NCBI RefSeq assembly: GCF_033118175.1
Contig: NC_083693.1
Coordinates: 21,048,481 to 21,112,480, forward strand
Reading direction: 5' to 3'
From: Dama dama
Lineage: Eukaryota > Chordata > Mammalia > Artiodactyla > Cervidae
DNA length: 64,000 nucleotides
Shown here: in pieces, positions 10,772 through 21,229 of the stretch
How positions within the stretch are numbered: position 1 is the first letter of the stretch
Layout of the letters: each line of letters opens with the position of its first letter
The notes under the pieces: model-generated
Seen by the model: the letters and a program-made list of their open reading frames with translations, nothing else
The model's database searches: none
What the model was told of the DNA's origin: nothing
Translations under genes and position numbers: made by a program

Positions 10772-11815
10772 TTGACTCACAACAAATTGTGGAAAACTCT
10801 TAAGGAGATGGGAGTGCCAGACCACCTGACCTGCCTCGTGAGAAATCTGCATGCAGGTCAAGAAGCAACAGTTAGAACCGGACATGGAACAACAGACTGG
10901 TTCCAAATAGGAAAAGGAGTACGTCAAGGCTGTATACTGTCACCCTGCTTATTTAACTTCTATGCAGAGTACATCATGCAAAATGCCAGGCTGCATGAAG
11001 CACAAGCTGGAATCAATGTTGTCAGGAGAAATGCCGATAACCTCACATATGCAGATGATACCACCCTAATGGCAGAAAGTGAAGAGGAGCTAAAGACCCT
11101 CTTAATGAAGGTGAAAGAGAAGAGTGAAAAAGGTGGTTTAAAACCCAACATTCAAAAACCGAAGATTATGGCATATGGTCATCACTTCACAGCAAAAAAG
11201 ATGGGGAAAAATTAGAAACAGTGACAGATTTTATTTTCTTGGGCTCCAAAGTTACTGTGGATGGTAACTGTAACCATGAAATTAACAGACACTTCTTCCT
11301 TGAAAGAAAAGCTATGGCCAACCTACTATTATTAAAAAGCAGAGACATCACTTTGCTGACAAAGGCCTGTCCAGTCAAAGCTATGGTTTTTCCAGTAGTC
11401 ACGTATGGATGTGAGAGTTGGACCATAAAGAAAGCTGAGCACCAAAGCACTGATGCTTTTGAACAGTTGCTGGAGAAGACTCTTGAGAGTCCGTTGGACT
11501 GCAAGGAGATCCAACCAGTCAATCCTAAAGGAAATCAGTCCTGTATATTCATTGGAAGGATTAATGCTGAAGCTGAAGGGCCAGTACTTTGGCCACATGA
11601 TTCAAAGAACTGACTCATTAGACTAGACCTTGATGCTGGGAAAGATTGAGGGCAGGAGGAGAAGGGGACGACAGAGGATGAGATGGTTGGATGGCATCAC
11701 TGTCTCAATGGACACGAGTTTGAGCAAGCTCCGGGAGATGGTGAAGGGCAGGGAAGCCTGGTGCTACAGTTCATGGGTTTCAAAGAGTCAGACACGACTG
11801 AACAACAACAGTGGC

Positions 11816-12631
11816 CGTGAACATACATTTAAAACCTTTGAGAGAATATAGCACACCAGGGAGGCTATCATCATTATAAGGAGAATAATTCCCTATGTCT
11901 GGAGTGTACTATGGAATCATGGACCTTAAGACCCACACCAATCAAAATCAAACAAATCAAAGAAGGATCCCACTGAAGGACTCATCTTTTTAAAGTGGCT
12001 TGTTCAGTGATTTTATGTAGCTATGTTTCAGCTTCCCTAAAGTGTTCATTCAAGCACAAGTGGTGTTGACCACAGCATAGACATCTTTCTTGCTCACCTG
12101 AAAGATAATCAAGGGCTATTCCTATTATCAAGAACAACCTTGGGCAGTCAGTTTAAGGAATTTTTTTCAACAGTTATTGCTTTAGTAATAGATTCCATAA
12201 TACTTTCAAGAGTTAAAGAGAGGTGCCTGATCATAGTTTCATTTGTACTCACTCCTAAGCACAGAGGTAGGAACCTGCCAAAGGAAGAAAACTCTAATCA
12301 TGAACTCCTCCTGGTAGGTTCCTTCTAATTTGATGAGGTAAAGTCATATCACAGTTTAATTGTGAACAGCTAGGAGCACAGACAGATAACCTTAATGACA
12401 TTGTCCAAATAAAGGCTAGCCATGTAGGCATTTACAGATCTAAGGAGAATGATAACCACAACAAAGATAAATCCTATAGGGGCCAAACCACTCCTACTAA
12501 GATAGCACAGTTTCTGGATTCATTCACAGGGATTGCTGCATTTACCCATTCAAGCCAGAGATCAGTTAGGTTTTTAGCACATTCAGGAAATCAATCTCCC
12601 AGCCTAAAGCTAAAACATTTTGGAAATATCT
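11816..12631. other. Unassigned single-copy sequence
   Basis: About 0.8 kb, no named repeat and no long frame. Nothing functional visible. Confidence 0.45.
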
Positions 12632-12706
12632 GGCATTCCAGTGGTTAGGATTCCACACTTTCACAGCTAAGAACCTGGGTTTAATATCTGGTTAGGAAAA
12701 TAAGAT
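12632..12706 (+). mobile_element. CHR-type SINE fragment, sense
   Basis: The string attccagtggttaggattcc followed by gaacctgggtttaatatctgg matches the tRNA-derived head of the cetartiodactyl CHR SINE family (ccagtggttaagactcc-type). Diverged and truncated. Confidence 0.65.
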
Positions 12707-12707
12707 C

Positions 12708-12792
12708 TTATTTTTTTCCTATTGGTTTTGGCCACACCATGGACAAGATGTGGATCATAGTCCCCTCCACTGAACCACCAAGGGAAGTTTCT
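12708..12792 (-). mobile_element. CHR-type SINE fragment, antisense
   Basis: The run ttttttcctattggttttggccacaccatgg, then cactgaaccaccaagggaag fits an antisense CHR SINE (T-run, ggccacacc, head at the right end). It sits tail-to-tail with the preceding sense fragment, making a small inverted pair. Confidence 0.65.
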
Positions 12793-12974
12793 TATGTCTT
12801 TACTTTTTATATTTTCCTTTTCTTTATTTTGAAATATATCATCTACTCTATTATTCAGATACCAGACTACCTAAAATGTCCACCAGCAATACAAAAAAAA
12901 AAAAATTCATGAATAGCAACATCTTGCCTGGGTGAGTTATTTTATAATGTGTACTAACATTCAGGTTTTTATGT

Positions 12975-13016
12975 AATAAACAAAAAACAAACAAACAAAC
13001 AAACAAACAAAAAACA
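12975..13016. repeat. (AAAC)n microsatellite
   Basis: About six perfect caaa units in a row with flanking A-runs. Likely length-polymorphic. Confidence 0.9.
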
Positions 13017-14184
13017 GGAATGAAGTATAAGCTGAAGTATTGGATAAGGAGTGTCCCATATGTACGCAGAGATTTTTGAGGGTTAGAAAACAGTTGGGGT
13101 GGAATTTTAATGGAACTGTAAAGAACTGGGACACCTGGATAAGAAGAGAATCACATTCCAGGCAAAAATACCTCACTTCCAACATTCAGTTTATCATAAC
13201 ATCCAAAAGTTAGTGCTTTTCCTCAGTCCCATGGGTTTACTGATATGACGCTAGTCTCTAGAGAACTAACCTATTAAATTAAATTCTGTCTTTTAAAATA
13301 AAATTCATGGGGAAAATTTGTGTGTGTGTGAAATACTTCAAAAATGAGAGTGTTTACATTTGCTCTTGCTTTTTCTCCAGGATGGATTTTGGTAGAGGCA
13401 AGACGAGGGGAGCAGAAGAGTTAGAATGTTTCCAATTTATCCTCCATCCTCTTAAAGCCCAACTGTTCTGGATGTCTTGGGTTTTTGTTATGCTTTCCTC
13501 TCTGTTTGCTGGCAAATCGACTGGCCTGAATCACTTTATCATCAAAGTGAGAGCAACTGGCTGGCAATCTTCCATTTCATCCTAAGACCTACAGCCATCA
13601 TGGGTTAATTCAGGCTGTATTTAGATTATCCAGCAGCCTGGACTCTCCACTTCCTATCCTCTTCATCTCCCATGACCATCTTGGACCCGGTGATCACCTA
13701 TAATTTGCCAATTAAGTCATGTTCTCTCTAGCCATTACCTACTCTATTTGCACATTTCAGGCTAACTACGGCTATTGCAACTTCTCTTTGACTTCATTGA
13801 ACCTCCCTTCCTTCTTCTTTTGCATTAGCCCTCTCCTTTTAACTCTTTCTCCTCAACACCTTCCATAACATGGGAAATACCCAAACCCCTTTCATCTCCA
13901 GCCTTTCCGGAGCCTGATGATCTGAGTCAATGGAGAGCTGTTGCTGATAGTCATAAGATAGAGTTAACTGATATACTATAATTAACAGGTCCTCAGTACT
14001 TCTCAGAAACAATTCCAAACCTTCTCCATCCAGGCTGCCCCCTTGCTCCTCTCCCAATGAGAATATACCAAATATACAAATCTACCATATCTTCACCCCA
14101 CCTACTCTTCTCCTCTTTTAATACAGTAGAGGAGATGTCAGTCCTCTATGTCAGGTCAATCCCATCCCCCCACCTACCTGTGAT
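13017..14184. other. Unassigned sequence, pyrimidine-rich in its second half
   Basis: No young repeat. The frame at 13307-13585 begins in a (TG)-rich stretch and has no family resemblance, so I read it as chance. From about 13600 the pyrimidine-rich text resembles the decayed L2 sequence that follows, but too weakly to annotate. Confidence 0.4.
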
Positions 14185-15395
14185 TCTCTACTTGATGACA
14201 TCTTGATGACTCAAAAGCACCTCAGACTCAAATTTCTAAAACTAAACTCATCACCATCCCTTCCAAACCTGACTGGTGGCACATACCAAAAATTCAAGGT
14301 CATCAAGTCTCATCTTTTTCCCTCCATCTCCCACCATGTTCTGTCTACTTGACCTACTGGATACTATTTCTCTAATCCGCCCCTTAGAGTTTCCACCATC
14401 AGTACCCAAATAGAATCTGCCATCATCTCTGAACTGGACTAATGCAACAGCTTCATGAATGTAGGGTACCTCTCAAATCTATTCTCCATATTATCATTAA
14501 AGACACTTTTGGGGATAGAGATAAATATACATATTTTTTTCCAATCTCCTTCTAAACCTTTACATAAGATAGACATTCAAATGTCTAACACAGCCTGTAG
14601 CCTGTGCCTGGCACTGCCCTGTCTGAACTTCAGCCTCATCTTCCAACTCTCTCTCCCACTTACCCCAGGAGCTGCAGACATACTGGTCTCCTTTCATTCC
14701 CCTCTGAGCATCACAGTACTACCACCACACAGCAGACTTGACACTTTACTTTTCCTCTGCCTGGACACTCTCCCCTCCTTTCCTGTCCTGACCCATTACA
14801 ATCCTCCTATTTTTGTACCTTAAAATATTATGCACTTCCTATCATAAAAACCAGTAATTGTAATACTCATATAATAATTTAACCATTTCTTTTTTGATAG
14901 AACTTAATTTTAATGCATCACAGAAAGCAGATGGATTTATGGGCACATAAATGAATATATTCTTATAATTATCCTTGCAAAGTTATTATTTTGTTCTGCT
15001 ACCTCAAATAGAATTTGATCATATTTTATCACCTTTACACATGCATACTTTCAAAATTTTCCTTAAAAGTATATAAATATTTTGACAGAATTATTAATGA
15101 ACACCCAGTGCTGACATCTAGCACTTTTATGTCATTTATTTTTTTAAAGGTTATACTCCATTTTAGTTATTATAAAATATTGGCTATATTCTGTGCATTG
15201 TACAATATATTCTTGTAGCTTATTTTATACATAATAGGTTGTACCTTCTAATCCCTTAGCCCTATATTCATTTCTAAACTTCCTCCACTAGATTATGAAT
15301 TTCATGTAATTACGATCTATCGGTGTTATATTTTGTTTTCTTTTGACACAATGTCTCTACAATGAGATTCAATAAATATGTGTTGAATGAATGAT
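14185..15395 (+). mobile_element. L2 LINE, decayed, sense
   Basis: Three blocks in the right order match L2. About 14215-14460 has gactcaaatttctaaaactaaactc and gaactggactaatgcaacag. About 14600-14820 has ctgcctggacactctccc. The 3' end at about 15285-15395 has ccactagattatgaattt and caataaatatgtgttgaatgaatga. AT-rich unassigned sequence lies between the blocks. The frame at 14455-14823 is not a gene. Confidence 0.75.
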
Positions 15396-15690
15396 TTTTT
15401 AGTTCATGTATAGAAGACAAGAGTGTTTTGAAGCATTTAAAGCACTCTGTAGCATTCTGACTCCCAGGGTTAAGTATTGATCTTTCATCTGTGTTCTTCT
15501 TCCACAGCACTTCCATAGCACTTATGATAACAAATGTATTGTTATTAGTTATTATCATTCCTGGCTAGCCAGTGAGTTATTGCTCTAGGTATGAGAAGTG
15601 TCTTATTTATTCGGGTATCTTCTTTCCCAAAGAGTATCTGGAACTTACTGAGGACTCAGTGCATATTAACTGAAGTGACCTCTGCAGGCA

Positions 15691-15904
15691 TGGGCGTCCC
15701 TGGTGGCTTAGAAGGTAAAGAATCTGCCTGCAATGCAGCAAACCCAGGTTTGATCCCTAGCTCAGGAAGATCCCCTGGAGAAGGGAACGGCTACCCACTC
15801 CAGTATTCTTGCCTGGAGAATTCCATGGATGGAGGAGCCTGGTGGGCTACAGTTCATGGACTCACAAAGAGATGGACATGACTGAGCGACTAACACTTTC
15901 ACTT
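15691..15904 (+). mobile_element. Bov-tA SINE, sense
   Basis: Head ccctggtggcttagaaggtaaagaatc, B-box-like gtttgatccc, BovA body, and end gactgagcgactaacactttcac. Confidence 0.93.
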
Positions 15905-16015
15905 TACTTTTTCCACAAATATAAGAGGCTGACTTGAACAATGTATAAGGCTGGCTGATGTTTCTCTATAAAAACAAACAGCGCCCAGATTTACACAAAA
16001 TAGATTCAGCCACTT

Positions 16016-16740
16016 CAGTTCAGTTCAGTTGCTCAGTCGTGTCCGACTGTTTGCGACCCCATAGACTGCAGCACACCAGGCCTCCCTGTCCATCACCAAT
16101 TCCAAGAGCTTGCTCAAATTCATGTCCATTGAGTCAGTGATGCCATCCTACTGTCTCATCCTCTGTTGCCCTTCTTCTGCCTTCAATCTTTCCCAGCATC
16201 AGGGTCTTTTCCAGTGAGTCAGCTCTTCTCATCAGGTGACCAAAGTATTGGAGTTTCAGCTTCAGCATCAGTCCTTCCAATGAATATTCAGGACTGATTT
16301 CCTTTAGGATGGACTGGTTGGATCTCCTTGCAGTCCAAGGGACTCTCAAGAGTCTTCTCCAGAACCACAGTTTAAAAGAATCAGTTCTTCAGCACTCAGC
16401 TTTCTTTATGGTCCAACTCTCACATCCATACATGACTAATGGAAAAACAATAGTTTTGACTCTACGGACCTTTGCTTGCCAAGTAATGTCTTTGCTTTTT
16501 AACATGCTGTCTAGGTAGGTCATAGTTTTTCTTCCAAGGAACAAACAAGCCTCTTTTCACTTCATGGCTATTGTCACCATCTGCAGTGATTTTGGAGCAC
16601 AAAAAAATAAAGTCTCTCACTTTTTCCACTGTTTCCCCATCTATTTGCCATGAAGTGATGGGACCGGATGCCATGATCTTATTTTTTTGAATGTTGAGTT
16701 TTAAGCCAGCTTTTTCACTCTCCTCTTTATCAATCACTTA
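16016..16740 (-). mobile_element. BovB LINE, 3' 0.7 kb, antisense
   Basis: Starts at tcagttcagttcagttgctcag and extends to the segment gtgaaaaagctggcttaa read on the minus strand. The frames at 16134-16349 and 16462-16737 on the minus strand are ORF2 C-terminal pieces. A small deletion near 16170 shortens the usual cctcctgccttc stretch. Confidence 0.94.
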
Positions 16741-16744
16741 TTAA

Positions 16745-17248
16745 AGGGAAATTGAAACTACACTTATTCAATGTGGATAAATCAGAAAAATGAAACTCTG
16801 GCTTAATTATCCAGATTGATGAACTGGTTTCAAATTTACTGGGGCTCATTTTGCTTTATTTTCCAACACTTTTGAACACTTACCATAGAAATGACAACAT
16901 GCACTTTTCACAGAAAGGACAAATTCCACTTAAATTCCACAACCCATCATCAAAAACCCAGAGAGCCTAAGCCCTAAACAGTGCGGACGCATGAATAAAG
17001 AAAAATATACATGAATACTTAATGAAGTTCTTTACCCTCTCTGATCTTCTGTAAAATTATGCTTCATCACAAGGTTTCCTAAACGTCCACTTGAGCAAGA
17101 CCATACGCTGGAGAAATGTCATTTATTTCAGTGATCCACCCAAATTAAAATAAAAACCATGGCACTCCACAGCTTAGAAGTATGGATTCGGGAACTGGGA
17201 GCCTCGCTTGCCATCCTGGAGTCCCACCTACCAGTTTTGTGTGTTCCT
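16745..17248. other. Unassigned single-copy sequence
   Basis: About 0.5 kb, no named repeat, no long frame. Confidence 0.45.
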
Positions 17249-17260
17249 GGGTTTCCTCTG

Positions 17261-17531
17261 GGAGAAGGCAATGGCACCCCACTCCAGTACTCTTGCCTGG
17301 AAAATCCCATGGTCGGAGGAGCCTGGTGGGCTGCAGGCCATGGGGTCACTAAGAGTCGGACACGACTGAGCGACTTCACTTTCACTTTTCACTTTCATGC
17401 GTTGGAGAAGGAAATGGCAACCCACTCCAGTGTTCTTGCCTGGAAAATCCCAGGGAAGGGGGAGCCTGGTGGGCTGCCCTCTATGGTCTATGGGGTCGCA
17501 CAGAGTCGGACACGACTGAAGTGACTTAGCA
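17261..17531 (+). mobile_element. Bov-A2 SINE dimer, sense
   Basis: Two BovA monomers joined by the cttttcactttcatgcgttgg linker and ending in gaagtgacttagcag. Flanks gggtttcctctg (17249-17260) and gggttccctctg (17532-17543) form a 12-bp duplication with one mismatch. Confidence 0.96.
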
Positions 17532-17543
17532 GGGTTCCCTCTG

Positions 17544-17690
17544 AGCCTTCTTTCCCTTATATGAAAAATGAAGATTAAAAATATCAACGCACTCACGGGT
17601 CTGTTATAGTGAGTAAAGAATTAACACATATAAAATGCTTAGGAGTGCCTAGCACATTTTAAGACTAGATGAATGTTGGTATTAGCGTCA
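17544..17690 (+). mobile_element. MIR SINE, sense
   Basis: The run atgaaaaatgaagattaaaaat, then agttaacacatataaaatgctta-like text, then gtgcctagcacattttaaga follows the 3' half of MIR (cttagaacagtgcctggcacata). It was interrupted at its 5' side by the Bov-A2. Confidence 0.7.
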
Positions 17691-17994
17691 AACTTTTCAT
17701 CAGCATCCTATTACACTGAGGATCTTCGGAATGCAGCCTCTTAAATGTAAAGACCATCTTCCAAAAACGGGGGGTTAAGGGGTAATAAAATTTTTTAAAT
17801 CTCAATTACAGTAGCGTGAGAACTATAAATGACAGAGGGCAGTGTCCAAACAAAGAGGGGGACGTCTAGGATGGGCCTGAGATAGAATTCTTGGGCCTGG
17901 TCTTCCCATTCAGAAGCCGCCCCTTGCACAATAAGTCTGCTGTTTGTTTGGCCGTAGATGGGTCGATAAGCAGAGGCAGGATGTGTTAATTTCT
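17691..17994. other. Single-copy upstream shoulder of the CpG island
   Basis: Moderate GC with isolated CpGs, a TATA-like ctataaat at 17823-17830, and forkhead-like tgtttgtttgg near 17941-17951. No repeat recognised. It may be part of the same regulatory block as the island. Confidence 0.4.
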
Positions 17995-18565
17995 TGTTAA
18001 GCGCGTGTGGCCGGGCCCTCTGCAAACAATGGGCTCCGAGGCGGGGAGCTGCGCCCGGCCGGCCCCCACCGGCGCCCAGTTTCCGGACCCTCGGCCTCCC
18101 ACATCCCCCCTTTGTTTGCCCGGGCCCGGTCGCGCGTGTCGTCGCCGCGGCCACCCCACCAAGCCTTTCCGCCGGCCGCGCCTGGCCCGGGGGCCGCGGG
18201 GTCGCGGGGAGGAAGCGGCGGGCGGCGGCGGCGGGGGGCGGCCGGGGGCGGGCGGCCCGGGGCCCGAGGAAGCGCCGCCGCCGCCCGCCGCGCTCGGGGA
18301 AGGCCTGCGCGCCGCGATAAGGCGCTGCCCCGGCCCATTGTCCGCGCGCAGCGGCCGCCGAGTGAAAGTTCCCGGGCCGGCGGGATGCGTAGCCCCACCC
18401 GCACCTGGCAGCCGCCGCCCTGCGGAGGCGCGCGGGCCATTGTGACCCGCACCGACCCCCCATCCTCCGATCGGGAAGGGTGGAGGTGCCGCCCCGAGGG
18501 TGTCACCGGCCGCTGCACTCCAAAGGACTCTTGGAGGAACTTTGGCACACATTTGCCGGGGGAAA
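17995..18565. promoter_or_regulatory. CpG island, candidate promoter or enhancer
   Basis: By hand count there are about 77 CpG dinucleotides in 18001-18480 and 12 in the 60 bases 18181-18240, where only five bases are A or T. The rest of the window is CpG-poor outside young SINEs and BovB. Sp1-type gggggcgggc lies at 18244-18253. Three SOX-type sites are present: aacaatgg at 18025-18032 and ccattgt at 18335-18341 and 18438-18444. There is also ctttgttt around 18110-18117 and gcgataagg near 18316. Open frames of 108-222 codons cross it on both strands, but they overlap one another and are Pro/Arg/Gly/Ala-rich, as expected from GC-rich DNA. I assign no CDS. It marks either an unannotated transcription start or a developmental regulatory CpG island. 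Confidence 0.85.
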
Positions 18566-18818
18566 TGTCCTTGGCCTGGGGCCACGGTAGGACCTCTCAG
18601 TTCTGGGAGAGTCAGGGCCACTGAGAGTGATGAGCCTCCTCATCAATAAAATATTTTAAAAGATCTGTTTTAAATCAGCGCCCCACCAAAACGTGTGTTA
18701 CGTTCTACAAAGGAACGCCTTTGCTCAGTACATACCAAGGGTACACAACAGTATAATGCTGCTATTTTCAATTACAGAACTTCAAATACTAATAATATCC
18801 ATTTTTTAAAAAACTCTA

Positions 18819-18985
18819 TGCAGGAGACCTGGGTTCGATCTCTTGGTTGGGAAGGTCCCCTGGAGGAGGGCACGGCAACCCACTCCAGTATTCTTGCCTG
18901 GAAAATCCCATGGACAAGAGGAGTCTGGTGGGCTACAGTCCATGGGGTCCTAAAGAGTCGGGCACGGCTTGGACTAACACTGAAG
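18819..18985 (+). mobile_element. Bov-tA SINE, sense, 5'-truncated
   Basis: Starts in the head at atgcaggagacctgggttcgatc, so the A-box part is missing. BovA body follows to gtcgggcacggcttggactaacac. Confidence 0.9.
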
Positions 18986-18994
18986 CAAACAATT

Positions 18995-20060
18995 GTGATT
19001 GGAAATGATACTCACCTTGAAAGTTGTATAATGAAATTTTTCTTTCTTTAACCCATTTAGTGTATAACTGTGGTTTTTCAACTTCATTTGGAGAGCGTTG
19101 GGATTTTAAAAGTGTACATTTGAGACCCTTTAGGGGTTATGCGCTAATGGCCATGGGGTTCTTAACCTCCTCCTCCCAATCTCTACCCCAGGCCAGAGGC
19201 AAAGTGACTTCAAATGGTTCTGAGGGATTAGGTAGTCTCATCCAGAGAAGAAGAATTTCAAGCTCATTCTCTCTGATTTGGTAGGTTTTTCTGTGCTTGT
19301 CTTCCTCTAAACCTATAGGGATGTTAATTACAGCCACCATCACCCAGAATCAGGGACAATAACATACAAAAGAATAGCCTATTCATTCCTAAATCTATTC
19401 TCTGTGTAACTATCGACTTATATTTATTCGAAACTGCCTACTTATTTTTTTACTATATATAATGCCCTAAACGAGCTTCTCAAAACTACACCAACGGCTT
19501 GTTGGGGGAAAAATTTGTTTCAGTGGAAATAAACACATAATGAATAGTACATCTTTCCTGGCTGACCATTTCTAGCCTTGCTGTATTTGAGCTATTTGGC
19601 AACTCTTTGAAAATTGATAGTAATATATACTCTGTCTTGTTTAGTAAAGATTTCATTGAATACCTCCACCTCCCTTGTGCAAAAAACCAATTTTGTCTCC
19701 AATTGCAATTCATCTCAATATTCTTTTATACATCAGTGAGTATTGTAAATATTCCATATACATGTGTACTCTTGGTTTTTCCTTTGCACTGGTTGTAAAA
19801 CCTACCTTTACAGGGAAAATAAAGGAAGAAAAACAAGTTTTTGAATGGGTCTTTGTATTTATATCTGGAACTCGTGATTTACTTTCTCTGAAAACTATCT
19901 TTTATCAAGCCTCCCAATTAAGAGTAACACAAATCAAAAGGAAAGCTTGAAGGAAAGGCAGAAAAAAAAAAAATTAGTGACAACTTTAGTTCACCAATAG
20001 ACTCAGGAGGTAAATTTATTATTCATTATGTATATGGAGACCTAACTGAGGGTGTATCAG
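18995..20060. other. Unassigned single-copy sequence
   Basis: About 1.07 kb. Frames at 19024-19284, 19486-19713 and 19675-19950 overlap on both strands and match nothing I recognise. Nothing functional visible. Confidence 0.45.
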
Positions 20061-20069
20061 TGGGAAGCT

Positions 20070-20272
20070 AAGTGGCTCAAATGGTAAAGAATATGCCTGC
20101 AATTCAGAAGATCCGAGTTCAACCTCTGGGTAGGGAAGATCCCCTGGAGAAGGGAATGGCTACCCACTCCAGAACTCTGGCCTGGAAAATTCCAGAGATA
20201 GAGGAGCCTGGCAGGCTACGGTTCATAGGGTTGCAAAGAGTCAAACACAACTTACTAAACAACTAACACTTT
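20070..20272 (+). mobile_element. Bov-tA SINE, sense, diverged
   Basis: Head taagtggctcaaatggtaaagaat, weakened B-box gagttcaacctc, BovA body ending caaacacaacttactaaac. Many CpGs are lost, so it is an older copy. Confidence 0.9.
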
Positions 20273-20284
20273 AATTCACTCAAA

Positions 20285-20508
20285 GTAAAACAAGGGCTTC
20301 CCTGGTGGCTCAGTGGCAAAAAAAAAAAAAAATCCACGTGACAGTGCAGGATATGAGGGTTCGATACCTGAGTCAGGAACTTCCCTGAAAAAGGAAATGA
20401 CAACCCATTCCAGTCAGCATTCTTGCCTCTGAAACCCCATGGACAGAGAAGCCTGACAGGCTACAGTTTAGAGGGTCACAAAAGAACCAGACAAGACTTA
20501 GAGACTAA
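20285..20508 (+). mobile_element. Bov-tA SINE, sense, with internal A-run
   Basis: Head cttccctggtggctcagtgg is followed by a 15-A run where the family has ggtaaagaatc, then gggttcgatacc and the BovA body with a small ccagtcagcattctt duplication. It lies head-to-tail with the preceding SINE. Confidence 0.88.
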
Positions 20509-20589
20509 AAAAAAGTAAAACAATTATTATCTCTCTGAGTTATTTTTATTAACTGGTGAAGAAATTGAGGAGAGGTAGAATTGGGGCCA

Positions 20590-20740
20590 GAAGATCTGTG
20601 TTTAAATCCTGGATGCTGCCACCCAAAGATGGCAGCCCAGGGAAGTGATTCTGAACCCCCGTTTCCTTATCTATGAAACGGGACTAATAGTATTTACCTC
20701 CCAGGGTTGTGGAAGAAATAAACCAGCTGGTCTTTGTGAC
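20590..20740 (+). mobile_element. MIR SINE, sense
   Basis: The run gtgtttaaatcctggatgctgcc, then tttccttatctatgaaacggg, then tacctcccagggttgtgg follows the MIR consensus in order. Confidence 0.8.
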
Positions 20741-20934
20741 AGAACTACCACTGTACCTAATGTTCAGGAAATACTGGTTAACTCTACACTGTGGCACTCT
20801 GTTAAATATTTTGGATAAAGACATAGGAAGCAACAAGATGATACAAGAGACTCATATTGAAGGGCTAGCAACAGAGTGGGAACAGGATATAGAAGAGAGC
20901 TAAATTTAGTAATCAGGTCCTGTGTTTAGCAGTG

Positions 20935-21075
20935 GGGCCTCCAGTGAGTAGTATAATCTCTCTGAAGCACCACCTCTTCATCTGAACAGAGATGAAAGCG
21001 TCCACCTGGGAAGGTTGTGGGAACACAAACAATGAATGTAAAGTTTGACTTGGCACAGTGCCCAGCAGGAAGATC
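20935..21075 (+). mobile_element. MIR-like SINE, sense
   Basis: The run cttcatctgaacagagatgaaa, then cacctgggaaggttgtgggaa, then tggcacagtgcccagcag fits the 3' two-thirds of MIR, with more divergence than the copy at 20590. Confidence 0.6.
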
Positions 21076-21229
21076 AGACTCTATAACTGGTACATTATTA
21101 GGCAGATCAAAATAATTAAACTCAACTTCTCTCTAATTATGACCATTATTCTTGATATTTAGTAACACATTTCATAAGCAAGCCAAATACTAGAATTCCT
21201 TCTTTTTAAAGAAATTACCACCATGGATC

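Larger units (their letters stand above)
10175..11815 (+). mobile_element. BovB LINE carrying two nested SINEs
   Basis: BovB sense sequence from the middle of ORF2 to the 3' end. The frame at 10649-11215 gives reverse-transcriptase segments WFQIGKGVRQGCILSPCLFN and a Tyr-Ala-Asp-Asp catalytic site at 11048-11059. A following frame (11221-11613) is the C-terminal part. Two Bov-tA SINEs (10247-10383 and 10595-10771) interrupt the ORF and the frame is broken, so it cannot move itself. It ends in gacacgactgaacaacaaca. Confidence 0.95.

Noticed and set aside
10649..11215. 188-codon reverse-transcriptase frame as a gene
   Set aside because: It is part of a 5'-truncated BovB whose ORF is cut by two SINEs, and its first codons come from SINE sequence.
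13307..13585. 92-codon plus-strand frame preceded by a pyrimidine-rich tag
   Set aside because: It begins in a TG-rich simple stretch, has no recognisable motif, and has no plausible partner exon.
17795..18624. Overlapping long open frames of up to 222 codons on both strands in the CpG island
   Set aside because: GC-rich DNA has few stop codons. The frames overlap in five or more readings, are Pro/Gly/Ala/Arg low-complexity, and show no domain. No splice donor pattern singles one out.
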